DNA of 25,194 bases from a virus, in IMG/VR virus record IMGVR_UViG_3300040801_003036, positions 1 to 25,194 of that record. One strand, written 5' to 3'. Under the pieces are notes generated by a model, which saw nothing but the letters and a program-made list of their open reading frames with translations, was not told the DNA's origin and searched no databases. Positions 1-7,147 of the stretch are shown here, piece after piece (positions within the stretch are counted from its first letter, which is position 1; each line of letters opens with the position of its first letter). The translations under genes were made by a program, and so were the position numbers.

Positions 1-60
1 AATAACTCACTATAGTGAAAATATAGCTTGCTATTTAGTGCCTTTAGAGTGATATATGTG
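1..60 (+). promoter_or_regulatory. Putative phage late promoter/operator region
   Basis: A TTGCTA hexamer at 28-33 is followed by AT-rich -10-like sequence (GATATA at 51-56 with a 17-base spacer, or TATATG at 53-58 with 19). Upstream, 8-17 is a perfect 10-base palindrome, CACTATAGTG. The first 17 bases match 23051-23067, in front of the SSB-like gene, at 15 of 17 positions, and the TTGCTA segment is shared too. This suggests a conserved phage promoter/activator element. The -10 is poor, so factor-dependent activation is plausible; that part is inference. Confidence 0.4.
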
Positions 61-91
61 GTAACAAAAAAACGAAAAGGAGCACTATAAA

Positions 92-514
92 ATGGAAATG
101 AAATTACAAGAATGGATCGAAAGATTTAATAATGGAGACTTTGAAGGAAAAGACTACCACACTCAATGCAACGCAGGTTGGTACGACTGGTTTTGTAAAG
201 AAACAAGCCTAACCAACAAAACAAAACGAATGGGAAACATTGTAAAGAAAGTAAATGGAAAAGGAAAGGTTAACCTTGAAACAATGTATGTTTGGTTCAA
301 AAACAACTGTCCTTTAGATGGACCTTTATATGATGATTTCAGATTCGTTGACATTGAAACAGGTGACACGCTATTCACCACACAAATTAATTGTTGTTGG
401 AATGAAAAACGCTACACAGTATACGGTAGAAAAAACAACTTCGAGATACCACTATTTGAAACAGATTCGTCTAGAGAGTTATCAAATTGGTTTAATGAAG
501 GGTGGCAAGAATAA
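92..514 (+). CDS. Conserved phage protein of unknown function
   Basis: A 140-residue soluble protein rich in Trp, Phe and Asn, without a signal peptide or membrane segment. The ATG at 92 follows an AAGGAG SD at about 77-82. Phrases such as GWYDWFCK, MYVWFKNNCP and YDDFRFVDIETGD resemble a conserved hypothetical protein that I recall from Firmicutes phages and integrative elements, but I know no assigned activity. It is the first gene of a three-gene overlapping unit: its stop overlaps the next start in TAATG, implying translational coupling. Its role is not known. Confidence 0.8.
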   Translation: MEMKLQEWIERFNNGDFEGKDYHTQCNAGWYDWFCKETSLTNKTKRMGNIVKKVNGKGKVNLETMYVWFKNNCPLDGPLYDDFRFVDIETGDTLFTTQINCCWNEKRYTVYGRKNNFEIPLFETDSSRELSNWFNEGWQE

Positions 515-888
515 TGTTTAAAGAGTTTAACGCACATCCTAAAGGAAAACTAGTAGGTGATTGTGTTGTAAGAGCAATTGTAACAGCAACCAACACTGAT
601 TATATGGAATGTAGAAGAGACCTCAATCGCAAAAAGCGAGAATGGGGGTTCGCTGATTACAAAGAGACAAAATTCTTATATAAATATCTAGAGAACTACT
701 TAAGACTCATCATTAAGATAGGTCCTGAGAAAAAAAGAGTAAAAGGACATGAGTTCACAGAGATTTATCCTAAAGGAACTTATATCCTCAAAATGAGAAA
801 ACACTTCACAGTCTGTATTGATGGAGTAATCCTAGATACTTGGGATTGTACACATTTATCAGTTTATACGGCTTGGAGGGTAGAATAA
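514..888 (+). CDS. Putative papain-fold phage cysteine peptidase-like protein
   Basis: A 124-residue protein. The ATG at 514 overlaps the previous stop (TAATG) and is preferred to an in-frame GTG at 502 because of coupling. The sequence shows GDCVVRAI with Cys17, then KHFTVCIDGVILDTWD with His97 and Asp108/Asp111. This Cys...His...Asp order and the surrounding phrases are typical of small papain-like or C39/NlpC-like folds found in phage genomes. Peptidase, transglutaminase or amidase chemistry cannot be separated from sequence alone. The target is unknown. It overlaps the next gene by one base. Confidence 0.6.
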   Translation: MFKEFNAHPKGKLVGDCVVRAIVTATNTDYMECRRDLNRKKREWGFADYKETKFLYKYLENYLRLIIKIGPEKKRVKGHEFTEIYPKGTYILKMRKHFTVCIDGVILDTWDCTHLSVYTAWRVE

Positions 889-1190
889 TGAAAGTAAACT
901 TTATTAGAAAAGCAACAGACTATGAACTCATCCCACAAGATGAGTTTGTGATTGAAAAGGTAGTAACAATAAAACCTAGACTTTTTGAAACATTCATCAA
1001 AGAACCATTAGATGATTATGGATTCATTTACGAAAATCGAGATGTAATGTGGTGTGATGCAAAAGACGTTTATCATTGCATTTTTGTAACAAGCGATGAG
1101 CACGATTTTGGAATCTTGGTGGAAAGCGAAGGTTATAGTTATGCTCGGTTTACAGCATACTTACCAAAGTTACTAGTTGGGAGCGAATAG
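888..1190 (+). CDS. Small phage protein, possibly DUF6329-like
   Basis: A 100-residue soluble protein. The ATG at 888 overlaps the preceding stop (TAATG) and is preceded by a GGAGGG SD around 875-880, so longer in-frame TTG starts are not needed. Phrases such as KPRLFETFIKEPLDDYGF and GILVESEGYSYARFTAY recall an uncharacterised family from phages and conjugative elements that I believe is DUF6329; this assignment is from memory. No catalytic motif is evident. It ends the first small-gene operon and its stop codon lies in a terminator-like hairpin. Confidence 0.7.
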   Translation: MKVNFIRKATDYELIPQDEFVIEKVVTIKPRLFETFIKEPLDDYGFIYENRDVMWCDAKDVYHCIFVTSDEHDFGILVESEGYSYARFTAYLPKLLVGSE

Positions 1191-1200
1191 CTCCTTTTTT
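1180..1200 (+). terminator. Weak intrinsic terminator or attenuator before metK
   Basis: GGAGC (1180-1184) pairs with GCTCC (1190-1194) around a 5-base loop and is followed by six T residues. The stem overlaps the stop codon of the 888-1190 gene. With only a 5-bp stem it may attenuate readthrough into metK rather than block it. Confidence 0.45.
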
Positions 1201-1231
1201 CGTACTTAATAAATAAAAGGAGTATATCGCA

Positions 1232-2359
1232 ATGAAAGTAATAACAAGTGAATCAGTATTTAGTGGACATCCTGATAAGGTTTGTGATCAAATTAGTGAT
1301 GCAATACTAGATGCTTTATTAGAGCAAGACAAACAATCAAGAGTAGCAGTTGAAACTGCAATTAAAGATAACTTTGTTTTTATCTTTGGTGAGGTAACAA
1401 GTAATGCAACTATTGATTATGAATTAATAGCGTTAAATAAGTTAAGAGAGATTGGATACAATGATGTGTTTGAAGTGCTAGTCAAGATTTCAACTCAATC
1501 AGTTGATATAGCACTTGGTGTTGATTCAACAGAATCACACGAACAAGGTGCAGGAGACCAAGGTATTATGTTTGGGTATGCTTGTAAAGAAACTCAAGAG
1601 TTTATGCCTCTACCTATAATGTTAGCTAATCAAATCTCAAAAGAAATAGATACCCTTAGAAAAACAAAATATTTGCACCTGTTTGGTCCTGATGGTAAAT
1701 GCCAAGTATCAATCAACTATGAAGAACAAATGCCTAAAATCGAAACTGTGGTGGTTTCTGCACAAATACAACCAGGAGTCTTTAAAAGACAAGTGGAAGA
1801 TGTTGTTATTAATGAGGTGCTGACTAAGTTCATGAGTTATGATGAGATTATTGATTGTGAGATATTAATCAATCCAACTGGTGAGTTTGTGATTGGTGGT
1901 CCTTATGCTGATTCGGGATTAACTGGTAGAAAGATAATAGTTGATACGTATGGTGGACATGGAAAACATGGTGGTGGAGCTTTCTCTGGTAAAGACGTAA
2001 GCAAAGTTGATCGCAGTGGGGCTTATTATGCGAGGTATGTAGCAAAGAGTCTTGTAGGGGCAGAATTAGCGACACAGTGCGAAGTTCAGGTTAGCTACGC
2101 AATTGGAGTAGCCAAGCCAGTAAGTATCTTTGTTAATACCTTTGGAACTGGGGTTGTATCAGATGAAGAACTACAAGCGTTAGTTCATTATGCATTTGAT
2201 TTCAAACCTGAGAACATAAGAAAAGAACTTAAACTTGATGATGTTAAGTTCCAAGAGTTAGCTAAGTATGGACACTTCGGTAGAGAAGACTTACAAGCTC
2301 CATGGGAATGTGTAGATGATAAAATCATTGAGTTAAGAAGACTGTATGAGAAAGCCTAA
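1232..2359 (+). CDS. metK: S-adenosylmethionine synthetase (phage-encoded MetK)
   Basis: A 375-residue methionine adenosyltransferase (ATP + Met to SAM + PPi + Pi), slightly shorter than typical bacterial MetK. The family signatures are intact: SGHPDK at 11-16 with catalytic His13 and Asp15, GAGDQGIMFGYA at 106-117, and GGGAFSGKD at 247-255 ahead of KVDRS. Two family positions differ: GGPYADSGLTGRK (222-234) where GGPxGDAGLTGRK is usual, and GVAKPVSI where GVAEPVSI is usual. The SD AAAAGGAG lies upstream of the ATG. The gene overlaps the HNH gene by 14 bases and so is part of the phage operon. Phage MetK often accompanies DNA methyltransferases; none is visible here, but it could lie left of the window. 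Confidence 0.95.
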   Translation: MKVITSESVFSGHPDKVCDQISDAILDALLEQDKQSRVAVETAIKDNFVFIFGEVTSNATIDYELIALNKLREIGYNDVFEVLVKISTQSVDIALGVDSTESHEQGAGDQGIMFGYACKETQEFMPLPIMLANQISKEIDTLRKTKYLHLFGPDGKCQVSINYEEQMPKIETVVVSAQIQPGVFKRQVEDVVINEVLTKFMSYDEIIDCEILINPTGEFVIGGPYADSGLTGRKIIVDTYGGHGKHGGGAFSGKDVSKVDRSGAYYARYVAKSLVGAELATQCEVQVSYAIGVAKPVSIFVNTFGTGVVSDEELQALVHYAFDFKPENIRKELKLDDVKFQELAKYGHFGREDLQAPWECVDDKIIELRRLYEKA

Positions 2360-2630
2360 GACACTTCATAACTTCTATAAGTCGATTCCTTGGAAAGTAG
2401 CTAGAGAAATCAAGATAAGAGATGCTGAAGGTTGGTGTGAACGATGTGGTGCTATAGGTGAAGAAGTTCATCATAAAGAACGATTAACGATTAATAATGT
2501 AATGGATCCTGAAGTGTCGTTGAATCAAAAGAACTTAGAGTTTTTATGTAAGAAATGTCATAACAAAGAACACAAGCGTTTCTCTTGTTCACAACAATTT
2601 GATATAGATGGAAATTTGATGAGAAGTTAG
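2346..2630 (+). CDS. HNH endonuclease of the cos packaging type
   Basis: A 94-residue protein with a textbook zinc-ribbon HNH: CERC at 31-34, His42-His43, Asn63 and CKKCHN with Cys68, Cys71 and His72. In HK97 and staphylococcal cos phages, such small HNH proteins sit beside the terminase genes and are required for cos cleavage with TerL; that is established for those phages. Here the gene starts inside the end of metK (14-base overlap) and lies about 0.9 kb from a GC-rich cos-like island. Its distance from terS (2.5 kb) is unusual and is caused by four accessory genes in between. Confidence 0.9.
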   Translation: MRKPKTLHNFYKSIPWKVAREIKIRDAEGWCERCGAIGEEVHHKERLTINNVMDPEVSLNQKNLEFLCKKCHNKEHKRFSCSQQFDIDGNLMRS

Positions 2631-2641
2631 GCAACTTTTCG

Positions 2642-2678
2642 TGATATACTATTCACGGAAAGGTGAGTGATAGTATAT
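2642..2678 (+). promoter_or_regulatory. Extended -10 promoter within a start-codon hairpin
   Basis: TGATATACT (2642-2650) is an extended -10 motif, without a convincing -35. The same bases form the left arm of a 9-bp inverted repeat, ATATACTAT (2644-2652) with ATAGTATAT (2670-2678). A possible inner TCAC/GTGA stem leaves GGAAAG in the loop. The right arm covers the first two bases of the ATG at 2677. It could be an operator over the -10 or, in readthrough RNA, a hairpin hiding the start codon. Confidence 0.4.
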
Positions 2679-3192
2679 GGAATGGTTGTATGTATTTATA
2701 CCTAGTTTAGTAACTGTTATTGGGTTTGGAATTACAATATATTTGAATAGAGTTGGATTGAGAGATGAAATAAGCAAAGTTCAACAAAACATTAGTTTAG
2801 ATCGTATTGCTGATGTACCATATGAGATATCTGAAATGTTAACAAGCGTAAGTAAGGGAGAACTAGATGTAACCGTGTATTCATCAATAATTAGTAAAGT
2901 AGTAGCATACGGTTCTGCTGATTCGGTGAAAATTTTAGAAACAATGCAGATTTATTCTTATTCTTTAAAAGGTAAAAAGTCAAGCGAAATAAAGGGTAAG
3001 GAGTATGATATTATTATTTATACTGCATTATTGCTATCTCAAATTAAGTTGGATTTAACCGGAAAAATTATTAAACCTTTATCTTGGATACGCATTCGTA
3101 TAAATGATGCTAATTTGATTGATAACATAATTACCAACAGGATAAATGAAATCATAATAGCTAATGATTTTGAAAAACAATTTTCGAATTAA
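2677..3192 (+). CDS. Membrane-anchored protein of unknown function (accessory)
   Basis: A 171-residue protein with one N-terminal hydrophobic helix (about residues 4-24), then a polar linker and a largely helical domain rich in Ile, Ser and Lys, probably cytoplasmic. I recognise no family. It lies between the HNH gene and the cos-like island, where most related phages have no gene. It has its own extended -10 and a start codon inside an inverted repeat. Position and architecture suggest a moron, possibly an exclusion or defence protein; this is inference from context only. Confidence 0.7.
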   Translation: MEWLYVFIPSLVTVIGFGITIYLNRVGLRDEISKVQQNISLDRIADVPYEISEMLTSVSKGELDVTVYSSIISKVVAYGSADSVKILETMQIYSYSLKGKKSSEIKGKEYDIIIYTALLLSQIKLDLTGKIIKPLSWIRIRINDANLIDNIITNRINEIIIANDFEKQFSN

Positions 3193-3209
3193 CTTCAGGA
3201 GGAAGAAGT

Positions 3210-3494
3210 ATGAGCAAAATACAAGTGGATTTAAAAAAAGATAGAACATTTGTTAGACTTTGTAATTCATTTATATTTAGATTTCAAAACACTAAGTTTA
3301 GTGAAATCCCTGTAAATCAGGGAAAACATTATCTTAACGATATAACCAATCATTATGGGAATATCAAATCATATGTAAATAGAAAAAACAACTATGCTAT
3401 GAAGATGAATAGTGTTGATGAAACAGGCATAGATACAGTTTATCCTTCTGAGTTTTTTAATGCAACGGACATTTATGATTATGCAAAAAACTGA
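3210..3494 (+). CDS. Small protein of unknown function upstream of the cos-like site
   Basis: A 94-residue basic, Asn- and Tyr-rich protein without membrane segments. The ATG at 3210 follows a strong AGGAGGAAG SD, 17 bases after the preceding stop, so it is likely cotranscribed with the membrane-anchored gene. Nothing in the sequence (for example KSYVNRKNNYAMKMN) identifies a family. Its TGA stop directly abuts the CCCCCC run of the GC-rich island. It could be a partner of the upstream membrane protein; this is unsupported beyond adjacency. Confidence 0.65.
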   Translation: MSKIQVDLKKDRTFVRLCNSFIFRFQNTKFSEIPVNQGKHYLNDITNHYGNIKSYVNRKNNYAMKMNSVDETGIDTVYPSEFFNATDIYDYAKN

Positions 3495-3566
3495 CCCCCC
3501 TCATCTTAATTCAAACTGAGCAACAGGGTACCGTACGGGGGGAGGTCTTATTCACACGAGACCTAA
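3491..3566 (+). other. GC-rich cos-like island
   Basis: An isolated GC-rich patch in AT-rich DNA. CCCCCC (3495-3500) can pair with GGGGGG (3537-3542); GGTACC and CGTACG palindromes lie at about 3527-3537; and AGGTCT (3543-3548) pairs with AGACCT (3559-3564). Cos sites of Gram-positive 3'-overhang phages are commonly GC-rich and lie between the HNH gene and terS, which is where this one is. The cut position cannot be read from one sequence. Confidence 0.5.
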
Positions 3567-3597
3567 ATTTTGAAAATATGAGAATGGGGTGTTGAAA

Positions 3598-4248
3598 ATG
3601 AAAATACCTACTAAAGCAATAGATGATTTGTTAGTTTACCTAAAGCTAGTTGAAAAGACAAATCAAAAATTGTTACTAATGTATGGAGTAGGAGCATTAG
3701 AGAACAATGCTTTCTCAAAATACTATTACAATGCAGATGAATTTTCTGATTCATTCTTTAGAGTGACAGGGTTTGAGTTTGATAGAACAAAAAACAGGAT
3801 TGTAACAACACATAAAAATGGGATATTATCTGTAAGAGATATTCGAGTGATGTACAGTATTAAATATTTACTTGAAGACCTGTTAAACAAGCGTTATGAT
3901 TTGATCGATACACTTAAAAAGTATAGAAATAAAGCACAACATAATCCTCATCAAATAGGGTTTCAATCTATAGGTAATACAAATAATGAGTTTGATGTGG
4001 CTTTTGATTACAAACGAAAAAGGTATCATTTAAAGAGTGAAGATCTTCGAGATATGGTTGTTGAACTGAACTCGGCAATAGTTAAACTGTTAGATGAGTT
4101 ATGGATTAACATAGACCTTAATACGAGAACACTTATTAATTCTAAGTCAAAAATTGAATCTATGTTAATGTCAAAAAAATATAGTAAATTTAATGAACTG
4201 TTACTTGATAATGAAAAAAAATATCTGATAGATTTGATGGAGGATTAA
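3598..4248 (+). CDS. HEPN-like protein, candidate RNase (accessory)
   Basis: About 216 residues, predicted mostly helical. KKYRNKAQHNPHQ contains Arg110-Asn111...His115, matching the R(N)xxxH active-site motif of HEPN ribonucleases, which act in toxin-antitoxin, abortive-infection and CRISPR systems. It sits in a helical context (LLEDLLNKRYDLIDTLKKYR), as HEPN motifs usually do. The ATG at 3598 is preferred over GTG 3589 and TTG 3592 because GGGGTG lies about 8 bases upstream. One base separates its stop from the next GTG, and GGAGG lies at its 3' end, so the two genes are probably cotranslated. RNase activity is inferred from the motif only. Confidence 0.6.
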   Translation: MKIPTKAIDDLLVYLKLVEKTNQKLLLMYGVGALENNAFSKYYYNADEFSDSFFRVTGFEFDRTKNRIVTTHKNGILSVRDIRVMYSIKYLLEDLLNKRYDLIDTLKKYRNKAQHNPHQIGFQSIGNTNNEFDVAFDYKRKRYHLKSEDLRDMVVELNSAIVKLLDELWINIDLNTRTLINSKSKIESMLMSKKYSKFNELLLDNEKKYLIDLMED

Positions 4249-4249
4249 A

Positions 4250-5161
4250 GTGGAAAACAAAAAAGGACAGCACCATGTATGGAGACACTACATATCTTCT
4301 TGGGCTAATTCAAACAAGGTATGGACCTTAGTCAGATCTAAAGTTTTATCTCCTCAGTCTACAGAAGATGTTGGTAAAAAACGATATATGTATAAAGTCG
4401 TACCCCCTACACTTGAAGAACACAATCTAGCTAAGAAATTTTATCAGATAGATAAGATGAGTCCCGAAAGAAAAAGAATGGCTGAAGGATGGATTAAACC
4501 TTTCGAGTTACTATATTATACTAATGAACTCAAGGAGAAGGGATATGTCGAATCTGAAGAAACTATTGAAGAGATAAACTATCAATTGAATAATATGGAA
4601 GAAGATTTACATAGTTCTTTTGAGAAAGACGCTTTGAAATATTTTACTAGTTTTAAAGAAAATGATTTTACTATTATAGAAGATGATGACAACAGAGTGG
4701 AGTTTTGTTTTTTTGTGGCTTTACAATTTTTTCGCACATTGAGAAATAAGAATGCTATGCTAAGAGTATTAACTCATGAAGGTGTTAAACAAGCCCTAGA
4801 TAAGACTTGGAACTGGGGAAAATTTATCTTTGCTAACAATATTGGATATCACCTTTATAAAGGTAGTATTACAATATACACAAATATAACAACTTTACCA
4901 TTCATAACTTCAGATCAGCCTGTAATTAATCTAGATGCAACATATATGTTTGATGGAACACCACCAGAAACAATGAGATTGTATTATCCTATTTCTCCAG
5001 ATGTTGCTATAGTTTTTGAGAATGGTGACAAAGAGGTTTATAGAAAATCATTAGATGATTATTATTTGATTGAGAAATATAATGACTTGATGCATAATTG
5101 GGCTGAAAATCATACATTTGCTAATCATGAGATAATGTTGAAAAAGTTTATAGAGAAGTGA
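4250..5161 (+). CDS. DUF4238-family protein (accessory)
   Basis: A 303-residue protein. QHHVWRHYISSWA at 7-19 is the N-terminal hallmark of DUF4238, and the later FRTLRN (161-166), PFITSDQPVI (217-226) and YPISPDVAIVF (246-256) follow the family order. DUF4238 has no established biochemical function that I know of. The GTG start follows GGAGG with a 6-base gap, and only one base separates it from the HEPN-like gene, so the pair probably works together. It lies between the cos-like island and terS, an unusual site for cargo. A terminator-like hairpin lies 25 bases downstream, inside terS. Confidence 0.75.
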   Translation: MENKKGQHHVWRHYISSWANSNKVWTLVRSKVLSPQSTEDVGKKRYMYKVVPPTLEEHNLAKKFYQIDKMSPERKRMAEGWIKPFELLYYTNELKEKGYVESEETIEEINYQLNNMEEDLHSSFEKDALKYFTSFKENDFTIIEDDDNRVEFCFFVALQFFRTLRNKNAMLRVLTHEGVKQALDKTWNWGKFIFANNIGYHLYKGSITIYTNITTLPFITSDQPVINLDATYMFDGTPPETMRLYYPISPDVAIVFENGDKEVYRKSLDDYYLIEKYNDLMHNWAENHTFANHEIMLKKFIEK

Positions 5162-5167
5162 TGTTAA

Positions 5168-5488
5168 ATGATAAATAAAGAATTTGAGCGATTAATATCG
5201 CTTTTTTCTTTGGTTGATGAATCAAAGAAAGAGTTAGTGAAAGATTTGGTTTATCAAGCTGCATTTATGAAAGTGGAACTTGATAAACTACAGTTACAAA
5301 TTAAAAAATATGGTGCAGTACAAATCTCTAACCGAGGAGCTCAAAGGCAAACTGAATCTGCTAAATACTATACCAAATTGGTAAACACCTATGGAACTGT
5401 AATCAAGACTCTGAACTCAATTCTTGGAACACAAGTAGATGATGTTGATGATGCATTTGATGAGTTTATTAGGAAGGCACAATCATGA
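5168..5488 (+). CDS. terS: Terminase small subunit, P27 family
   Basis: A 106-residue helical protein immediately before TerL, overlapping it by four bases (ATGA). The amphipathic helices and the conserved-looking KYYTKLVNTYGTVIKTLNSILG segment fit P27-type small terminases, which recognise packaging DNA as a ring oligomer. The acidic C-terminus (DDVDDAFDEFIRKAQS) fits a TerL-contacting tail. Its first codons contain a terminator-shaped hairpin, and the spacing to the preceding DUF4238 stop is only six bases. Confidence 0.88.
   Translation: MINKEFERLISLFSLVDESKKELVKDLVYQAAFMKVELDKLQLQIKKYGAVQISNRGAQRQTESAKYYTKLVNTYGTVIKTLNSILGTQVDDVDDAFDEFIRKAQS
5187..5210 (+). terminator. Intrinsic terminator-like hairpin inside terS
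   Basis: AGCGAT (5187-5192) and ATCGCT (5197-5202) form a 6-bp stem with a TAAT loop, followed directly by TTTTTCTT. It lies about seven codons into terS, just after the HEPN/DUF4238 pair. It could end cargo transcripts while a late antiterminated transcript reads through. Confidence 0.5.
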
Positions 5489-7128
5489 ATTATCTTATTG
5501 AGTATTATCAAGAGATTAAGAAAGGGAATATCATTGTTGGTGAGGAACTTAGAACTGAACTTGACGGTTTAATTAATGATCTAGATAATCCTAGGTACTT
5601 ATTTGACTTAAAACCTGGAGCAATCAGGATTGATTTTATCGAGACTTTCTGTAAGCATACTAAGTCACCATTTAATGGTATGCCTTTTGAACTTGAACTT
5701 TGGGAGAAAGCATTATTGCAAACTGCATATGGATTTAAAATGAGTGAAACAGGACTGAGAAGATTTAATGAAGTTATATTACTGATTGCTCGTAAAAATG
5801 GCAAGACCACATTCGTTGCAGGAATCGACTTATCTGAGTTCTTTCTTTCAAGTGGTGGTGTTGACATTGTATGTGCTTCGAATACAACTGAACAAGCTAA
5901 TATCTTGTTTGAAGAGATTAACAATATGCGTGAGCAATCACCGGCATTATCTAAAGACACAAGAAGTAAAAAGAACATCTATCATATATATAGTCCCAAG
6001 ACAAAAAACAAAATAAAGAAGTTATCAGCTCAATCAAGAAATAAAGATGGATATAATATAGAAGTTGGCTGTATTGATGAAGTACATGAAATGACTGATT
6101 CAAAAGTTTATGATGCAATCAAGCAATCACAATCAACTAAAAAAGAACCATTAATATTTATCATAACCACCGAAGGTACAACTGTTGGTGGTTTTTTAGA
6201 CAATAAACTAGACTATGTTAGAAAAATGTTGAAAGGTGATATTGACGATGAACGTGTACTTCCTTGGTTATATACACAAGATTCAACTAAGGAAATATAT
6301 GATGATCCAAAAACTTGGATGAAATCAAATCCAAGTCTAGGTGTAGTTAAAACTACTAATTACCTTGATGACATTATGAATAAATCAAAACACGACTTAT
6401 CAACTAGAGTTACAATGCTTTGTAAAGACTTCAATATCAAACAAGCTGATTCTGGTTCATGGTTAAGTTTTGAAGATTTAATCAATGAAGAGGTTTATTC
6501 AATTGATGATTTGAGAGACAGTTATGCTGTTGGTGGTGTTGATTTGTCATCAACAACCGATTTAACTGCAGCTGTACTAGTAATACAAAAAAGAGGTAGT
6601 AGTAAAAAGTTTGTTATACCTCATTTCTTTATGCCTAGTGAAGTGTTAGATAAAAGAATTAAGGAAGATAATGTACCATATGATATTTGGTTAAAGAAAG
6701 GATTTATAACTTTAACTAATGGAAACCAAAATGATTTTAGTATGGTTACTCAATGGTTCATGAAGAACATTCAAACATATAGTATTCGACCTTTGTGGGT
6801 TGGGTATGATCCTTGGAACTCACAATATTGGATTAAAGAAATGGAAGACCTAGGATTTAATATGGAAAAAATAAGACAAGGTATTTATACATTATCTGAA
6901 CCAATGAAAATTTTAGAAGCTGACTTTAAAAAAAATATTGTTAACTACAACAATAATCCAATATTAAAATGGTGTTTATCAAACACTCAAGCAAAAGTAG
7001 ATTTGAATGGTAACATTCAACCATCAAAACTTAACTCAAAGTATAAAAGGATTGATGGAACTGTAGCATTAATAATAGCTTATGTAGTTTTAAATAGATT
7101 TAAAAATGACTATGAAAACATGATATAA
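5485..7128 (+). CDS. terL: Terminase large subunit
   Basis: A 547-residue packaging ATPase/nuclease. The ATPase domain shows a Walker A-like RKNGKT at 103-108 and Walker B GCIDE at 195-199, with the catalytic Glu199. The RNase H-fold nuclease shows Asp353 in GVDLSSTTD, Asp442 in VGYDPW and a C-terminal Asp in RIDGTVALI. All three metal-ligand acidic positions look present. It is full length for Terminase_1/HK97-like enzymes. It pumps DNA into proheads through the portal and cuts at cos with the HNH partner. Its last codons overlap a TGATATAAT motif that may serve the AbiH gene. Confidence 0.96.
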   Translation: MNYLIEYYQEIKKGNIIVGEELRTELDGLINDLDNPRYLFDLKPGAIRIDFIETFCKHTKSPFNGMPFELELWEKALLQTAYGFKMSETGLRRFNEVILLIARKNGKTTFVAGIDLSEFFLSSGGVDIVCASNTTEQANILFEEINNMREQSPALSKDTRSKKNIYHIYSPKTKNKIKKLSAQSRNKDGYNIEVGCIDEVHEMTDSKVYDAIKQSQSTKKEPLIFIITTEGTTVGGFLDNKLDYVRKMLKGDIDDERVLPWLYTQDSTKEIYDDPKTWMKSNPSLGVVKTTNYLDDIMNKSKHDLSTRVTMLCKDFNIKQADSGSWLSFEDLINEEVYSIDDLRDSYAVGGVDLSSTTDLTAAVLVIQKRGSSKKFVIPHFFMPSEVLDKRIKEDNVPYDIWLKKGFITLTNGNQNDFSMVTQWFMKNIQTYSIRPLWVGYDPWNSQYWIKEMEDLGFNMEKIRQGIYTLSEPMKILEADFKKNIVNYNNNPILKWCLSNTQAKVDLNGNIQPSKLNSKYKRIDGTVALIIAYVVLNRFKNDYENMI

Positions 7129-7129
7129 T
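7121..7129 (+). promoter_or_regulatory. Extended -10 motif upstream of the AbiH gene
   Basis: TGATATAAT is a perfect TGn-TATAAT extended -10 overlapping the terL stop codon, 19 bases before the AbiH ATG. No good -35 is visible. The same 9-mer occurs before the structured RNA (14706-14714), and a one-base variant precedes the gene at 2677. Confidence 0.4.
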
Positions 7130-7147
7130 CTTTATTGAGGTGAGATT

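Noticed and set aside
5508-5978. 156-codon minus-strand open frame
   Set aside because: It lies wholly inside terL, is Ser/Leu-rich shadow coding, and has no SD or motif.
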